Numbered from the stretch's first letter, positions 17,068 through 26,314 are shown. The stretch: 51,767 nt of DNA from Clostridiales bacterium UBA1316 (GCA_002307055.1 DBTM01000055.1:1-51767); one strand, 5' to 3'. Notes: a model not told the origin generated them from the sequence alone. Program-made: numbers and translations.

Positions 17068-18237
17068 ATGAATAAGAAAGATTTTTCAGCATTAAGAAGG
17101 CAGTTCAAAACCGATAATTATCAGCTTGAGCTTAAGCTGCTTTATACGGTTTATATGAAGAAGGACAACCAGAATCTCCTGCACGCCGAATTCTCCTCTT
17201 TTAATATGAAAAGTGAAGCAGAACAAGAAATTTACTTTGGCAATTTCAAAAAGCTTTTAACCGGCAGCCTCAATTCCAAAATATTCGAGTTGTCCTTTGA
17301 GACTGATGCGCCAACCGGCGAGGGACAGGACTTATGCCGCGAGCTGCTGGACGCAAAGCACGATGATTTTGTCGAGTGCTGCAACAAATACATAGCAAAA
17401 TTTTCTCTCAATTACACCTATGATTCAGATATTGTTATTTCCTTTGTCAGCGGCAAGTACAACAAACCGACTGGCCGGAAAAGCAGAAAGGGCGAGGAAG
17501 AATCCCTTGGCGGCTTTGACGACGCATCCTATGGCTTCGAGTTTGTCATGTGCAGCGTGAGCAAGGCGGATGCAGCCAAGTGTGGCATTTTTTATAACGC
17601 CGCAACCGAGAGATTTGATCTGAACTCCCCTCTTGATCAGTCCATTAATTTCTCTGCGCCGATTGACGGCTTCATGTTCCCAGCCCTCAGCGATAATTGT
17701 TCGGACATCAACAAGCTCATCTATTATACGGCAAAGCCTAATGTGCTAAACGAAGCCCTTCTGGCTAACGTCCTCTATTGCACAAGCGAACCGACAGCCA
17801 AAGAGGAGCGTGAAAAATTTGAAGAAATCATTCGCCTGGTCAACGGCGAAAAGATCAACACCGAAATTATTAAAAATATTTATGACGCCGTTAATGAAAA
17901 ACTCGAAGCCTATGACGATGCCAGTGAACCCGTCACCCTCGATGCCGCAGAGCTCAGGGACATCTTTGAAGAAAGCGGCATGAAGGACCTCAGCGGCTTC
18001 GAGGACGCCTTCAGCCACACCGCTGAACAAGGCTTTGAGTTTAAAGCCGCCAGTCTCGTCTCCGGCATCTCCCGTTCCCTGAAGATCAGCAGCGGCATCG
18101 CCGACATCCTCGTCAGCCTGGAAAGCCTCGGCTCCGTCAAGCAAGTCATCAACGCCAAAGGCAGAAAGTGCCTCCAGATCGAACTCGACGAGGACGCCGA
18201 GTTCAACGGCATGGCCCTCGAAACCGAGGATAACTAA
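17068..18237 (+). CDS. DUF4317 domain protein
   Basis: 389 residues, soluble and acidic. The N-terminus MNKKDFSALRRQFKTDN and the overall layout match the DUF4317 family, widespread in Clostridia and of unknown function. No catalytic motif, membrane segment or signal peptide was seen. A charged insert (RKSRKGEEESLGG, about 137-150) separates two halves. The gene begins about 50 bases after MITE copy 1, so the element may have altered its promoter; a TATAAT at 17035-17040 lacks a recognisable -35 box. Third codon positions become rich in C towards the 3' end. Confidence 0.8.
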   Translation: MNKKDFSALRRQFKTDNYQLELKLLYTVYMKKDNQNLLHAEFSSFNMKSEAEQEIYFGNFKKLLTGSLNSKIFELSFETDAPTGEGQDLCRELLDAKHDDFVECCNKYIAKFSLNYTYDSDIVISFVSGKYNKPTGRKSRKGEEESLGGFDDASYGFEFVMCSVSKADAAKCGIFYNAATERFDLNSPLDQSINFSAPIDGFMFPALSDNCSDINKLIYYTAKPNVLNEALLANVLYCTSEPTAKEEREKFEEIIRLVNGEKINTEIIKNIYDAVNEKLEAYDDASEPVTLDAAELRDIFEESGMKDLSGFEDAFSHTAEQGFEFKAASLVSGISRSLKISSGIADILVSLESLGSVKQVINAKGRKCLQIELDEDAEFNGMALETEDN

Positions 18238-18288
18238 AATTTGTTCTGCTAATTATAAATGCTCGTAGATTGTGAAGGCGAAAGCCTA

Positions 18289-18332
18289 TATATTGAAAGC
18301 CGGAGGGTTTCCCCTCCGGTTTTCAATATTGT
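18289..18332. terminator. Convergent bidirectional terminator
   Basis: An approximately 17-bp stem with GCCGGAGGG/CCCTCCGG core around a TTTC loop. It separates the DUF4317 gene from the convergent flavoprotein gene. Confidence 0.88.
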
Positions 18333-18340
18333 GTCGACGC

Positions 18341-20821
18341 TTAAATAAACAGGTTCACGTTGGATTCTTCGGCGTCGCCTAAATAGGTACCCACCCCGGC
18401 GTATTCGATGCCGTCGATGAGCTCTTCGGTTTTGATGCCCATGATGTCCATGCTCATGGTGCAAGCGATGATTTTGACGCCGTTTTTCAGGGCTTTTTGG
18501 ATGAGGACCTCGAGGGAATCGACGTTTTTCTTTTTCATGATGCCGCGCATCATGGCGGTGCCCATACCCAGCATGTTCATTTTCGAGAGCTTGAGCTTAT
18601 TGACACCGCGGGGCATCATGCCGCCGAACATAGATTCGATAAAGGACTTCTCTACTTTTATTTTGCTTGACTTGCGCAGGACGTTGAGGCCCCAGAAGGT
18701 GAAGAACATGGTGACCTTGCGTCCCATAGCCGCCGCACCGTTGGCGATGATAAAGGACGCCAGGACTTTATCGAGGTCGCCGGAGAAGACGATGATCGTT
18801 TTTCCGTCGTAATCGCTCTTGATTTTGACGGGTGCTGAGGCTTCACCGCCCTTTTTGACAAGGGCGACATAGTCGCTGCCGCGCTTTTCGTTTGATACAA
18901 GGGTGTTCCCTGTTCGGCGCGTCCAAGCACCGATATCGCGGGCAAAACCGGGATCTGAGGCGCTGACCTCCATGAGGTCGCCGTCCTTCATTGTCTTCAT
19001 GGTGTCAAAGACCTTCATGATCGGGCCGGGGCATTGCAGTCCGCTGCAGTCGACCTTGATACTGACCGCCGCTGCCGGTTTAACAACATTCCCGCTGTCC
19101 GACACGGCTTCCGGTTTATTCATGATTGTCACTTCACCTTCCTTATAGTGCATTGACTGGTAAAATCGTGTACCCGAGGGGTATAGCCTGACGTTTGTAA
19201 AACCGTTCTCCATGAGGATGCGCGCGGCGTTATAAGAACGGACGCCGATGGCGCAGAAGGTTATAATCGCACTGCTTTTATCCAGCTCGTCCAGCCTTTT
19301 TCTGAGCTGACCGAGCGGTATCTGCTTATAGACCGGTAAAGCGAAGGCAGTCAGCTCAGCGTCCTCTCTGACGTCGAGCGCGACGATGCTCTTATCTTCA
19401 AGATTCACGTCCCATTCGGCGAATTTTACCTTGCCTGTCAGGACGTTTTCAGCCACAAAGCCTGCCATGTTGACGGGGTCTTTTGCCGACGAATACGGTG
19501 GTGCGTATGCCAGCTCCAGCGATTTGAGATCATGTATAGAGCCGCCGAGCCGGATTGCAACGGCAATGGTGTCGATACGTTTATCAACACTGTCGCTGCC
19601 GACAATCTGCGCACCGAATATTTTCATGCCATCAATTGAAAAGATGAGCTTAATATTCAATGGAACGGAGCCTGGATAATAAGACGCATGTGAATTCTGT
19701 GTAATGATCACCGTCTCATAATCTTTGCCTTTGACAAGGCCATTTTTAATCAGTGTTTTCTCATTCGTACCGGTGCTCGCCGCTGTCAGGTCGAATACCT
19801 TGGCGATAGCCGTACCCTGCGTGCCCTCATACCGCTCATTGCCGCCTGCGATGTTATCTGCCGCGATGCGGCCCTGCTTATTGGCAGGCCCTGCCAGAGG
19901 GATCATTGTGCGGCCTTTTTCGATGAAGTCCTCTACCTCAATAACATCACCGACGGCGTAGATGTCAGGGTCAGACGTCCGCATCGTGTCGCTGACGATG
20001 ATACCGCCTCGGGCGTTCATATCCAGTCCGGCGGCTTTAGCGAGCTCACCGTTCGGCCGGACGCCGATAGAGAGGATAACAAGCTCCGCCGATATTTTTT
20101 TACCGCTCTTGAGCGTCACCGTCACATCTTTATCCGTATCTTCAAACGACGAGACGCCGTCGTCAAACGACGAGACACCGTCGTTAAGATTCAAATCCAC
20201 ACCCTTTTGCTCGAGATGCTCATGCAATAGCTGCGCCATCTCAAAATCGAGCGGTGCCATCACCTGCGGGAGCATTTCGGCGATAGCGACCTTAATTCCG
20301 GTATTATGCAGATTTTCAGCCATTTCAAGTCCGATGAAGCCGCCGCCGACAACAACCGCGCTTTTGACATTCTTCTCTTTAATGACGCTGCGTATATGGT
20401 CGGTATCCGGTATTGTCCAAAGCGTCATAATGCGGCGTGACTCAATCCCGGGAATCGGCGGTTTGAGCGGTGACGAGCCGGTTGATAAAACAAGGGTATC
20501 ATAACTCTCGGTATAAGTTTCTCCTGTATCTGTTTTCCTGACTGTGACTGTTTTAGCCGATTTATCGATCGCAGTGACTTCCTGCTTGATCCGGACATCG
20601 GTATTATATTTCGCGCGCATGGCTTCGGGCGTCTGGAGGATCAGCGCGGTTCTGGCTTTGATCACATCGCCGACATGGTACGGTAAGCCGCAATTGGCGT
20701 AAGAAATGTATTCGCCGCGTTCAAAAATAATGATTTCCGCATTTTCGTCCAGCCTGCGGAGTCTAGCCGCACAGCTCGCGCCGCCCGCGACACCGCCGAC
20801 GATTAATACCTTTTTACCCAT
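18341..20821 (-). CDS. CoA-disulfide reductase-like flavoprotein fused to rhodanese, TusA and DsrE domains
   Basis: 826 residues in four modules. 1-450: FAD/NAD(P)H oxidoreductase of the CoA-disulfide reductase/NADH oxidase group (VGGVAGGASCAARLR, redox C44 in YANCGLPYHVG, NAD site VVVGGGFIGLE). About 465-560: rhodanese with C523 in TFCAIGVRSY. About 586-660: TusA/SirA with CPGP, C597. About 670-826: DsrE/F-like with C787. The chain of cysteines suggests persulfide passing from reductase to carriers in the cytosol. The start at 20821 gives the canonical FAD-binding N-terminus. A 21-bp in-frame tandem duplication (20142-20183) repeats DDGVSSF. The gene is followed by a terminator. Confidence 0.92.
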   Translation of the reverse strand: MGKKVLIVGGVAGGASCAARLRRLDENAEIIIFERGEYISYANCGLPYHVGDVIKARTALILQTPEAMRAKYNTDVRIKQEVTAIDKSAKTVTVRKTDTGETYTESYDTLVLSTGSSPLKPPIPGIESRRIMTLWTIPDTDHIRSVIKEKNVKSAVVVGGGFIGLEMAENLHNTGIKVAIAEMLPQVMAPLDFEMAQLLHEHLEQKGVDLNLNDGVSSFDDGVSSFEDTDKDVTVTLKSGKKISAELVILSIGVRPNGELAKAAGLDMNARGGIIVSDTMRTSDPDIYAVGDVIEVEDFIEKGRTMIPLAGPANKQGRIAADNIAGGNERYEGTQGTAIAKVFDLTAASTGTNEKTLIKNGLVKGKDYETVIITQNSHASYYPGSVPLNIKLIFSIDGMKIFGAQIVGSDSVDKRIDTIAVAIRLGGSIHDLKSLELAYAPPYSSAKDPVNMAGFVAENVLTGKVKFAEWDVNLEDKSIVALDVREDAELTAFALPVYKQIPLGQLRKRLDELDKSSAIITFCAIGVRSYNAARILMENGFTNVRLYPSGTRFYQSMHYKEGEVTIMNKPEAVSDSGNVVKPAAAVSIKVDCSGLQCPGPIMKVFDTMKTMKDGDLMEVSASDPGFARDIGAWTRRTGNTLVSNEKRGSDYVALVKKGGEASAPVKIKSDYDGKTIIVFSGDLDKVLASFIIANGAAAMGRKVTMFFTFWGLNVLRKSSKIKVEKSFIESMFGGMMPRGVNKLKLSKMNMLGMGTAMMRGIMKKKNVDSLEVLIQKALKNGVKIIACTMSMDIMGIKTEELIDGIEYAGVGTYLGDAEESNVNLFI

Positions 20822-20885
20822 TTGTGAAGCCCCCTGTTTTTTATTTAACGATGTTTTTATTGTATTATCTTTTCTCAAAATAACA

Positions 20886-20898
20886 GTGACTATATCAC
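20886..20898. promoter_or_regulatory. Dyad GTGA-CTATA-TCAC upstream of flavoprotein gene
   Basis: A 4-5-4 dyad about 65 bases upstream of the start at 20821, loosely like Crp/Fnr-family sites. It lies between the CDF stop and the flavoprotein start. Regulator unknown. Confidence 0.3.
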
Positions 20899-20912
20899 AT
20901 TGATTTCATTGC

Positions 20913-21857
20913 TTAAATATGGCACTCGATGGTTGTGCAGCCGTCACTTTCAAACTGGATCACTGTGTGGTTGATGTTAAATTCTTCGTTCATGAGCTGC
21001 ATGATGGCATTATTAATTATCTTGGTTTCGCTGACCTTCATATCGTCGAGCATCACATGGCCTTCCAGCAGGGTATTCTTCTCGTCCAGGCGCCAGATGT
21101 GGATATGGTGCGATTCCTTTATTCCGTCGATACCGAGCAGCTTACGACTGATTGCTTCGACATTGATGTTCAGCGGTACACCCTGCATCAGAATATCGAT
21201 GCTCTCCTTGAGCACGCCGAAGCTCGCTCTGAAGATGACGATATTGATAAGTATCGTAAATACCGGATCGACCCAGTAAGCCGACGCGAATTTTATAATG
21301 ATACCCGAAATGATGACCGCCACAGACGATAAGGTGTCGCTGATGAGATGCAGATAAGAGGACTTGATGTTCATGCTTTCCTTCGAGCTTTTTCGGAGGA
21401 CAAGCACGCTGAACAAATTCCCCAGCAGCCCCACGACGGCAACGATAATGACGATATCGCCCGTCACCTGTGACGGATGAAAGAATTTATTGACAGCTTC
21501 GATGACGAGATACACGGATATACCGATCAGCGCGGCGGAGTTAATAAAAGCCGTTAAGATATTGGCCCTGTTATAACCGTACGTCTTTGTCTTGCTTTTC
21601 GGCTTTTCAGAAATTCTGATCGATAAATAACTGAAAATAATCGATATCGAATCACTGAGGTTGTGTATGGCATCAGATACAAGTGATAAGCTTCCGGATA
21701 TAAGCCCGCCGACAATCTCCGCCGCCGAAATGATCAGATTAAAAAATATAACGAGCAGCAGCTTGCCTTTACTCAGATGAGACACATCATGGTTGTGATC
21801 ATGATGATTATGGATATTATTTTCTTCTTCGGTATGCTGATGGTTGTTTATCGCCAT
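20913..21857 (-). CDS. czcD: Cation diffusion facilitator (CzcD-type) metal exporter
   Basis: 314 residues. A His-rich N-terminal tail (HNHHDHNHDVSH) precedes six membrane helices and a cytosolic C-terminal domain (HHIHIWRLDEKNTLLEGHV). Metal-site motifs are SDAIHNLSD in TM2 and HLISDTLSS in TM5. The CzcD-like group exports Zn, Cd or Co using the proton gradient. An ArsR/SmtB-type operator with a consensus promoter lies upstream (21908-21966), so expression is probably derepressed by metal. The specificity is inferred from the family and operator only. Confidence 0.93.
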   Translation of the reverse strand: MAINNHQHTEEENNIHNHHDHNHDVSHLSKGKLLLVIFFNLIISAAEIVGGLISGSLSLVSDAIHNLSDSISIIFSYLSIRISEKPKSKTKTYGYNRANILTAFINSAALIGISVYLVIEAVNKFFHPSQVTGDIVIIVAVVGLLGNLFSVLVLRKSSKESMNIKSSYLHLISDTLSSVAVIISGIIIKFASAYWVDPVFTILINIVIFRASFGVLKESIDILMQGVPLNINVEAISRKLLGIDGIKESHHIHIWRLDEKNTLLEGHVMLDDMKVSETKIINNAIMQLMNEEFNINHTVIQFESDGCTTIECHI

Positions 21858-21907
21858 TGTGCTCTCTCCTTCATCGTATCTGCCATAGTATGTGTATACC
21901 GATATGT

Positions 21908-21966
21908 TATTATATGTGAATGGTTGTTCATATGTTCCATTATAACTATATCCGTGTTGTTGTCAA
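21908..21966 (-). promoter_or_regulatory. Consensus promoter with ArsR/SmtB-type operator
   Basis: Read on the minus strand: TTGACA (complement of 21961-21966), 16-base spacer, TATAAT (complement of 21939-21944), then an imperfect dyad with core TGAA-N6-TTCA (21917-21930) in the context ATATGAACA...ATTCACATAT. This is the 12-2-12 style of SmtB/CzrA/ZiaR operators. It overlaps the likely transcription start, so a bound repressor would block the czcD promoter. Confidence 0.75.
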
Positions 21967-22013
21967 TCCATAAACAGATAAAATAACCGGCTTCAATCCG
22001 GATTTTTTCGGTA

Positions 22014-22050
22014 AAAGCAATAAACCCGCCGATGGCGGGTTTATTGCTTT
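22014..22050 (-). terminator. Terminator of the MarR-ABC operon
   Basis: A perfect 17-bp stem (22014-22030 with 22034-22050) and 3-base loop. On the minus strand it ends in TTTATTGCTTTT, 45 bases after the last ABC gene. Confidence 0.88.
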
Positions 22051-22094
22051 ATGGGATGCACCGCTGCGTTTGGGCGGCGCATTCTTTCAGTTAT

Positions 22095-23951
22095 TTACGA
22101 CGCCTGCTCGAACTGGCTGTTGTACAGGTCGGCGTAGAAGCCACCCATAGCCAGCAGCTCCTCGTGGCTGCCGCTTTCGATAATGTCGCCGTCACGCATG
22201 ACGAGGATAACATCGGCGTTCCGGATGGTTGACAGACGATGCGCGATGACGAACGAGGTGCGGCCCTTCATCAGCTTATCCATTGCTTCCTGAACAAGGA
22301 CTTCGGTTCTTGTATCGACAGAGCTTGTCGCTTCATCCAGGATGAGCAGCGGCGAGTTTTCGATCATTGCCCTTGCAATCGTCAGAAGCTGCTTCTGTCC
22401 GGCTGACAGGCTTGCGTTGTCGCCCAGAACCGTATCATAGCCTTCCGGAAGTGTCTTTACAAAATGGTGCAGGCCGACAGCCTTGCAGGCATTCTTGACC
22501 TCCTCGTCGGTTACGCCCTTTTTGCTGTAGATAATATTCTCCTTGATTGTTCCTTCAAAGAGCCATGTATCCTGCAGCACCATGCAGAACAGGTCGTGAA
22601 CATTGTCGCGTGTAATGTCCCTGAGCGGTACGCCATCGACAGAAATTTCACCGCCGTCGACCTCGTAAAACCGCATAAGCAGGTTCACAATCGTTGTTTT
22701 ACCGGCGCCTGTCGGGCCGACAATGGCAACCTTCTGCCCAGCTTTGACATCTGCGGAGAAGCCTTTGATAATCGTCTTGTCGGGGTTATACCCGAAGGTT
22801 ATGTGATCAAATTTGACCTCGCCCTTAATGTCGGACAACGTTTTTGTTTTTGCGGATTCGTCCTCAAGCTCTTTTTCATCAAGGAATTCAAACACACGCT
22901 CGCTCGCTGCTGCCGTGGACTGCAAGCTTGTCGCCGCCTGTGCCATTTGCTGAAGCGGCTGTGTGAACATGCGGACATAGACGATAAACGCGACGATAAT
23001 GCCAAAGTCGATAGTCCCGTTTTTAGCAAGAACGGCGCCGACGATACAGACGGCTACATAGCCGAAGTTGCCGATAAAGTTCATCAGCGGCATCATCAAG
23101 CCGGATAAGAACTGTGACCTCCAGTTTGAGTTGTAGAGACTCTCGTTAATCTGGTCGAATTGCTCTCTTGCGGCTTTTTCACCGTTAAACGCTTTGACGA
23201 TGTTGTGACCGGCGTAAATTTCTTCAATATGTCCGTTGATTTCGCCGAGTAGTCTTTGGTTGCTCTTAAAATATTTCTGAGAGGTCTTTAAAATCAACCG
23301 TACAAAGATGAAACCGAAAACTGTCGAGAAAATGGCTGTAAGCGCCAGTATCCAGTTCGTTACAAACATCATCACAATAGCGCCGACAAAGGTCACAGCG
23401 GCTGTGACAAGCTGACCGAGGCTCTGGTTGAGCGATGACGAAAGTGTGTCGACATCGTTCGTCACGCGGCTTAAGGTATTGCCGGTGGAAGAATTATCAA
23501 AGTAGCGCAGCGGCAGCCGGTTAATCTTTTCCGATATGGCCCGGCGGAGGCTGTTTGCCAGTCTCTGGGTGACGACAGCCATCATGTAACCCTGGCCAAA
23601 ACCCAGTACAGCGCCGAGGACATAGAGTCCGCCAAGCATCGTCGCAAATCTGACAACCTGATTGATATCGATATGAACGCCTTCGCGAAGCCCAGCCGTC
23701 ATCACATTTGTCATATCCTTGAGGACGGTTGGTCCTGCAAGCGTCGTGAGTACGCCGGCTATCGCAAACACAGACGCGATGATCATAATAGGGACATATT
23801 TTTTTGCGTATTTAAAGATTTTTGACCATCCGACTTTAAAATCTTTTGGTTTTTCGCCCATCATCATACCCGGAGGGCCGCCGCCCGGACCTGGTCCGTG
23901 ACCTCTGTTTTGAAATTTTGTCTGGCCGATTTCGTATTCGTTCTTACTCAT
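22095..23951 (-). CDS. ABC exporter half-transporter (consensus catalytic site)
   Basis: 618 residues: a Gly/Pro-rich N-terminal tail (GHGPGPGGGPPG), six membrane helices (about 45-340) and an ATPase domain. Walker A is GPTGAGKTT, signature LSAGQKQ, Walker B ILDEATSSVD with the catalytic Glu present, and H-loop AHRLSTI. It overlaps the upstream ABC gene by 4 bases (ATGA). The partner subunit has a degenerate site, so the two form an asymmetric heterodimer like BmrCD or TM287/288. The likely role is multidrug or lipid export under MarR control. Confidence 0.93.
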   Translation of the reverse strand: MSKNEYEIGQTKFQNRGHGPGPGGGPPGMMMGEKPKDFKVGWSKIFKYAKKYVPIMIIASVFAIAGVLTTLAGPTVLKDMTNVMTAGLREGVHIDINQVVRFATMLGGLYVLGAVLGFGQGYMMAVVTQRLANSLRRAISEKINRLPLRYFDNSSTGNTLSRVTNDVDTLSSSLNQSLGQLVTAAVTFVGAIVMMFVTNWILALTAIFSTVFGFIFVRLILKTSQKYFKSNQRLLGEINGHIEEIYAGHNIVKAFNGEKAAREQFDQINESLYNSNWRSQFLSGLMMPLMNFIGNFGYVAVCIVGAVLAKNGTIDFGIIVAFIVYVRMFTQPLQQMAQAATSLQSTAAASERVFEFLDEKELEDESAKTKTLSDIKGEVKFDHITFGYNPDKTIIKGFSADVKAGQKVAIVGPTGAGKTTIVNLLMRFYEVDGGEISVDGVPLRDITRDNVHDLFCMVLQDTWLFEGTIKENIIYSKKGVTDEEVKNACKAVGLHHFVKTLPEGYDTVLGDNASLSAGQKQLLTIARAMIENSPLLILDEATSSVDTRTEVLVQEAMDKLMKGRTSFVIAHRLSTIRNADVILVMRDGDIIESGSHEELLAMGGFYADLYNSQFEQAS

Positions 23952-25708
23952 GCTCCCAGTTCCTCCTTTGACAGCTGCGAATAGGCGATCTGTTGGTATA
24001 CCTCGCAGCTCTTCATCAGCTCATCATGTGAGCCGATACCGACCATCTTTCCTTCGTCCAGAACAACGATTTTGTCGGCGTCCATAATTGTCCCGATCCG
24101 CTGGGCGACAATCAGGCTCGTGACACCCTTCTCCTTTTTCAAGGCGGATCTCAGCACTCTATCGGTCTTGTAATCAAGAGCCGAGAAGGAATCGTCGAAT
24201 ATGTATATTTCCGGTTTTCTGCAGATGGCACGCGCAATTGCCAAGCGCTGCTTCTGACCGCCGGACACGTTTGTACCGCCCTGCGAAATATGGGCGTTAT
24301 ACTTCCCTTCCATGTCCTCAACAAATTCCGTCCCCTGTGCGACGGCAATTGCCGCTATGACGTCATCTTCTGTCGGCGGCTGCCTTCCGTTATCGCCGTA
24401 ACTGACATTTGAGGCGACTGTTCCTGAAAAGAGCATTGCGCGCTGCGGTACATAGCCGAGTTTATTGTGCAGGGCTTCGTGCGTGTAGTCGCGTACATCG
24501 ACACCATCAACAAGGACCTGGCCTTCCGTAATGTCATAAAAACGCGGCACAAGGTTAATAAGCGTCGACTTCCCGCTGCCCGTCGAGCCGACAAAGGCAA
24601 CCGTCTCACCGCGAGCTACTTTGAAATTGATATCCTGCAGCACATAAGCCTCGGCGTCAGGATATTTAAAGCTGACGTTTTTAAACTCCACCTCACCGAC
24701 AAGCTCTTCAGGTGACTGTGTGACGCTGCCGTTGGCAATTTTCGGAACGGTGTCAAGCACCTCGTTAATACGTTTAGCCGATACCATGACACGCGGGAGC
24801 TGGATAAAGAGCATGGTGAGCATCATGAACGCCATAATGACCATCATAACATACGAGGAAAAAGCAATCATGTTGGCAAACGTAGCGATTTTCGCTGTTG
24901 TTGAACCTGCCTCGTCGATCAAAAATGCACCGAGCCAATAGATGCCCAGCGTCAAGCCGCTGTTGATCAGGCTCATACCGGGTGAAAAAATGGACATTGC
25001 GCGCATCGTATCAAGATTGTTCTTTGTGATATCGTTGTTGGCGGTTTCGAATTTTGCTTCCTGATATTCTTCGGCATTATAAGCCCTCACGACGCGTATA
25101 CCGGACAGGTTCTCACGCGTGACCTCGTTGAGCCGGTCTGTAAGTTTTTGAATTATTCTAAATCTTGGCAGGACATAACTCATGATGCAAATAATCATGA
25201 GCACCAGCAGAACAACAGCGCCGCCTGTCAGCGCTGTCCACTTCCAGCTCGCACTGGCGATTTTTCCGAGTGCCATAGCTGCCATAATCGGCGCCCGCAT
25301 AATCATCGATATACCCATCACAACAAACATCTGCATCTGCGTGATGTCGTTGGTTGAACGCGTGATGAGGCTAGCTGTTGAAAAGCCGTTAATTTCCTCC
25401 ATGGAAAAATCCTCGACACGGTTAAAAATCGCTTTGCGCAGACGCTGTGAGAAGCGCGCGGCGATGCGTGCGCTCAGAAAACCTAAAGCAATCGTCGCAA
25501 CGGCACTGCCCAGCGTACACAGAAGCATCATAATACCGGCATTCCAGATGACGGATATATCGCTTCCGGGCGTTTGAATATTTGTGGTGATATTCATCAT
25601 ATATTCCGGCAGCTTAAGGTCAAGCTGTGTTTGGGTAATGATGAAGGCGAGGCTTAATGCGATCATCAGCCATTCTCTTAATCTAAGGTATTTCATTATT
25701 TTGAACAT
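23948..25708 (-). CDS. ABC exporter half-transporter (degenerate catalytic site)
   Basis: 586 residues with six membrane helices and an ATPase domain. Walker A GSTGSGKST and signature VSGGQKQ are intact. The Walker B reads IFDDSFSALD (catalytic Glu replaced by Asp), and the switch His is replaced by Gln (VAQRIGTI). This is the expected non-catalytic site of a heterodimeric exporter whose other half is encoded next. A GGAG site lies 8 bases before the ATG. It is second in the operon after marR. Confidence 0.93.
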   Translation of the reverse strand: MFKIMKYLRLREWLMIALSLAFIITQTQLDLKLPEYMMNITTNIQTPGSDISVIWNAGIMMLLCTLGSAVATIALGFLSARIAARFSQRLRKAIFNRVEDFSMEEINGFSTASLITRSTNDITQMQMFVVMGISMIMRAPIMAAMALGKIASASWKWTALTGGAVVLLVLMIICIMSYVLPRFRIIQKLTDRLNEVTRENLSGIRVVRAYNAEEYQEAKFETANNDITKNNLDTMRAMSIFSPGMSLINSGLTLGIYWLGAFLIDEAGSTTAKIATFANMIAFSSYVMMVIMAFMMLTMLFIQLPRVMVSAKRINEVLDTVPKIANGSVTQSPEELVGEVEFKNVSFKYPDAEAYVLQDINFKVARGETVAFVGSTGSGKSTLINLVPRFYDITEGQVLVDGVDVRDYTHEALHNKLGYVPQRAMLFSGTVASNVSYGDNGRQPPTEDDVIAAIAVAQGTEFVEDMEGKYNAHISQGGTNVSGGQKQRLAIARAICRKPEIYIFDDSFSALDYKTDRVLRSALKKEKGVTSLIVAQRIGTIMDADKIVVLDEGKMVGIGSHDELMKSCEVYQQIAYSQLSKEELGA

Positions 25709-25759
25709 GCCTGTAACTCCTAACTGGTATAATAATAGAGTTGTTAATATGTCGTTTCA

Positions 25760-26206
25760 TCAGGATTCGGTAGTGCGCTTGAAGGTCTTTTCATTGATCT
25801 CTGCGATACGGGTGATAATCCGCAGGTACTCCTGCGCATCGCGCTCGCCCAGCTCTGTGAGTATTCCTGTCATTTGGCAGCGCATGACTTCCCGCTCGCA
25901 GATAACCAGTTCTTTGCCCGGCCCAGTAATGGACACAATAATTTTACGGCGGTCCTCCTGGTCGATTCTGCGCTCAATATACCCTTTTGATTCGAGACTT
26001 TTAAGCGCCATAGCGACACGTGCCGAGCTGGCATTCATCGCATTTGACAGCTCGCTTGGCATGGCGTCTCCCTGCAGATTCATCAGATAATCGAGAATAA
26101 ACATCTCACCGTGCAGAAAATTGTTATACTTTTTTGGCCAGACACTTGATTTCATCATTCTCCCGTTTGCCGCCATTACTTCAAGTGCCAACTGCGAATA
26201 ATCCAT
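25760..26206 (-). CDS. MarR-family transcriptional regulator
   Basis: 148 residues with the MarR winged helix: LQGDAMPSELSNAMNASSARVAMALKSL (recognition region), then the wing IERRIDQEDRRKIIVSITGPG. It is first in the operon with a heterodimeric ABC exporter, the usual arrangement of a drug-sensing repressor. Inverted repeats just upstream (26236-26271) are likely its operator, giving autoregulation. The ligand is unknown. A GAGGGGGG ribosome binding site is present. Confidence 0.92.
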   Translation of the reverse strand: MDYSQLALEVMAANGRMMKSSVWPKKYNNFLHGEMFILDYLMNLQGDAMPSELSNAMNASSARVAMALKSLESKGYIERRIDQEDRRKIIVSITGPGKELVICEREVMRCQMTGILTELGERDAQEYLRIITRIAEINEKTFKRTTES

Positions 26207-26235
26207 TTTTAGTATTTTCCCCCCTCGCTTCTTTC

Positions 26236-26314
26236 ATTAATATCAATTATTTAGCTAATGATATTAATATCTAACATTTTTACATATCATAACACGATAA
26301 TGCAAATACGTCTA
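26236..26314 (-). promoter_or_regulatory. Promoter and probable MarR operator
   Basis: The minus-strand promoter is TAGACG (complement of 26309-26314), a 17-base spacer and TATGAT (complement of 26286-26291). Downstream lie ATTAATATCA and its complement TGATATTAAT flanking TTAGCTAA, and a perfect 12-mer GATATTAATATC (26260-26271). The overlapping dyads sit at about +8 to +45, where a MarR dimer would block transcription. Confidence 0.6.
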
